7,375 bases of DNA, taken from contig SKYW01000029.1 of the NCBI GenBank assembly GCA_007127695.1, positions 1 through 7,375 on the forward strand, in the 5' to 3' direction. The notes beneath the pieces are model-generated. The model did no database searches, was not told where the DNA came from, and saw only the letters and a program-made list of their open reading frames with translations. This DNA is from Balneolales bacterium (GTDB lineage Bacteria > Bacteroidota > Rhodothermia > Balneolales > Natronogracilivirgulaceae). Each line of letters begins with the position of its first letter. The first letter of the stretch is position 1. Of the stretch, positions 5,798 through 7,375 are shown one piece after another. A program made the position numbers and the translations under genes.

Positions 5798-7375
5798 TCA
5801 GCTTTCCTTGTTATCGTCGCTTTCTTTCTTATCATCTTTCTTTTGATCTTCCTCTTTTACCTGATTCTGATCACTTTCCTTTTTCTGAAGTTTTTCCTTC
5901 AGATCCTGCAAACCGGACATCTCGCCGAGGGTCAAAGCACCCGACGTGCTTGAGGCAGCCTGCTTCTCTTTCTTTTTGGCAGCTGCTTCTTTCTTTTTGT
6001 CCATTTTGCCGATTTTGTTCTGGCTGATGATAATGCTCTTGCTGTTTTCATCAAATTCAGTGACAACCACTTTCAGTTCGTCACCTTCATTGTACGATTC
6101 AGCGAGGTTGTCTCCGTGCTCGGCTTCACGTGCAGGCATGAATGCTTCAACGCCCAGCGGGAGTTTGGCAAATACGCCTTTGTCCGTTGCACGGCTTACG
6201 ACGGCATCCGTCTCATTGCCCACGGAGTATTCCACAGAGTATTTCTCCCACGGATTATCCTGCACCTGCTTGTGACCGAGAGAGATCCGGCGGTTGTCGA
6301 AATCAACCGAAAGGATAACGACCTCCAGCTCATCGCCCTTGCTTACCACTTCGCTGGGATGGTTCACCTTGTCGGTCCAGCTCATATCGGAGATGTGGAC
6401 GAGACCGTCGATTCCGGGCTCAAGCTCCACAAACACTCCAAAGTTGGTGAGGTTGCGTACCACGCCTTTGTGCTTCGAACCGACCGCATAACGTTCCAGT
6501 AGATCTTCCCATGGATCCGATTGAAGCTGCTTGACACCAAGCGAGACCTTGCGTTCGTCCTTGTTGATGTTCAGCACCACACATTCGATCACCTGGCTTT
6601 TTTCTACCAGCTGGGATGGATGCTTGATATGTTGCGTCCAGGACATCTCGCTGATGTGAACCAGTCCTTCCACCCCTTTCTCCAGTTCGATAAAGGCGCC
6701 GTAATCGGCGATGGAGACCACCTTGCCCTGAACCTGGATTTTTTCGGGATACTTCTGGCCGATCTCATCCCACGGATGCGGCTGAAGCTGCTTGAGGCCA
6801 AGCGATATCCGCTTGCGCTCCTCGTCGAATTCCAGGACGACCACGTTCAGGCGCTGGTCCAGCCGGACAATCTCGGAGGGATGCTCCACGCGTCCCCATG
6901 AAAGGTCGGTGATGTGAAGGAGTCCGTCCACACCGCCGAGGTCGATAAAGACACCGAAGTCGGTGATGTTCTTGACAATACCTTCGAGAATCTGTCCGGA
7001 CTCCATGCTTGCCAGGATTTGCTCACGCTGCTCTTCCAGATCGGATTCAACGAGCGCACGGTGAGAAACGACCACGTTTTCGCTGGACATGTTGAGTTTG
7101 ACCACCATGAATTCCATGGTCTTGCCGACATAGGCATCGAAGTCGCGAACCGGGCGAACATCGATCTGCGAACCGGGAAGAAACGCGTCGATACCATTGA
7201 TATCCACGACCATCCCGCCTTTGATACGGCGCTTGATGTAGCCCTCAATAATCTTCTCGGAGCCGTGCGATTCTTCAATATCCTGCCATACACGCAACGA
7301 ATCGGCTTTGCGGCGGGAGAGGACAAGCTGTCCGTCACGGTCTTCCACCTTGTCGAGAAACACTTCGACTTCGTC
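5798..7375 (-). CDS. rpsA: 30S ribosomal protein S1, N-terminus cut by window edge
   Basis: Ribosomal protein S1 binds mRNA and brings it to the small subunit, which matters most where Shine-Dalgarno sequences are weak. The visible part is 525 residues. It starts inside S1 domain 1 ('DEVEVFLDKVEDRDGQLVLSRRKA') and then has five complete S1 domains at about 40-106, 126-196, 210-283, 295-370 and 382-454 of the fragment. Domain 2 carries the typical 'GIDAFLPGSQIDVRPVRD'. Domains 3-5 carry the repeated 'F/YGxF(I/V)xL...GLxHIxxxSW...HPSE/Q' pattern, and the domains are joined by 'LGxKQxQxxPW(D/E)' linkers. Domain 6 is more divergent. A 70-residue tail follows with 'TLGEMSGLQDLKEKL' and a K/E/D-rich end. 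The codon at 7363 that could be taken as a start is GTG for an internal valine, because the frame stays open to the edge. Roughly 60-80 residues should be missing. Confidence 0.96.
   Translation of the reverse strand, partial: DEVEVFLDKVEDRDGQLVLSRRKADSLRVWQDIEESHGSEKIIEGYIKRRIKGGMVVDINGIDAFLPGSQIDVRPVRDFDAYVGKTMEFMVVKLNMSSENVVVSHRALVESDLEEQREQILASMESGQILEGIVKNITDFGVFIDLGGVDGLLHITDLSWGRVEHPSEIVRLDQRLNVVVLEFDEERKRISLGLKQLQPHPWDEIGQKYPEKIQVQGKVVSIADYGAFIELEKGVEGLVHISEMSWTQHIKHPSQLVEKSQVIECVVLNINKDERKVSLGVKQLQSDPWEDLLERYAVGSKHKGVVRNLTNFGVFVELEPGIDGLVHISDMSWTDKVNHPSEVVSKGDELEVVILSVDFDNRRISLGHKQVQDNPWEKYSVEYSVGNETDAVVSRATDKGVFAKLPLGVEAFMPAREAEHGDNLAESYNEGDELKVVVTEFDENSKSIIISQNKIGKMDKKKEAAAKKKEKQAASSTSGALTLGEMSGLQDLKEKLQKKESDQNQVKEEDQKKDDKKESDDNKES

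Noticed and set aside
6389..6930. Repeated DNA patterns such as 'gatgtg(g/a)a(c/a)(g/c)ag' at about 6390, 6653 and 6909
   Set aside because: These are the equivalent 'LVHISEMSW' segments of tandem S1 domains in rpsA, so they reflect protein repeats and not a DNA repeat array.
7361..7363. Start codon of rpsA at 7363
   Set aside because: The codon is GTG coding an internal valine in S1 domain 1. The frame is open to the window edge, and most of domain 1 would be missing if translation began here.

Overview
The window looks like chromosomal core-genome DNA from a member of the Bacteroidota in the broad sense, most likely the Balneola/Rhodothermus side. That placement is an inference. It rests on a six-domain ribosomal protein S1 with a short conserved 'TLGEMSGLQDLKEKL'-like tail segment, moderately high GC in most genes, and start codons that mostly lack Shine-Dalgarno sequences. 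No tRNA, rRNA, CRISPR array, insertion sequence or phage gene was seen.

Layout, left to right. (1) Positions 1-2936, minus strand: a block of complex I membrane-arm genes read nuoJ, nuoK, nuoL, nuoM. NuoM is represented only by its first ten codons at the window edge. NuoJ and NuoK overlap by one base. (2) Positions 2937-3191: a 255-base divergent intergenic region with a possible nuoJ promoter and a GC-rich dyad. (3) Positions 3192-4193, plus strand: a MoxR-family AAA+ ATPase without its usual DUF58/VWA partner genes. Its last third is markedly richer in AT than its first two thirds. (4) Positions 4274-4531, plus strand: an AT-rich 85-residue protein I do not recognise, with a promoter-like sequence upstream. 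(5) Positions 4532-4640: two hairpins, the second a 12-bp A-tract/T-tract terminator that can serve both converging transcripts. (6) Positions 4641-5681, minus strand: nadA, quinolinate synthase. (7) Positions 5682-5797: a strong terminator for the gene upstream. (8) Positions 5798-7375, minus strand: rpsA, ribosomal protein S1, cut by the right edge so that its N-terminus is missing.

The nuo genes make the proton-pumping membrane arm of NADH:quinone oxidoreductase. NuoL and NuoM are antiporter-like pumping subunits, and NuoJ and NuoK form the connecting proton path. That this block begins with nuoJ next to a divergent moxR, with no nuoH or nuoI upstream, shows that complex I genes are split between loci in this genome. 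NadA supplies quinolinate for NAD synthesis and RpsA recruits mRNA to the ribosome. Neither has an obvious functional link to its neighbours here.

I found no convincing new multi-gene system. The observations most worth a second look are the composition break inside moxR that continues through the unknown small gene, the small gene itself, and a nine-codon reading frame with a good ribosome binding site wedged between nuoK and nuoL.
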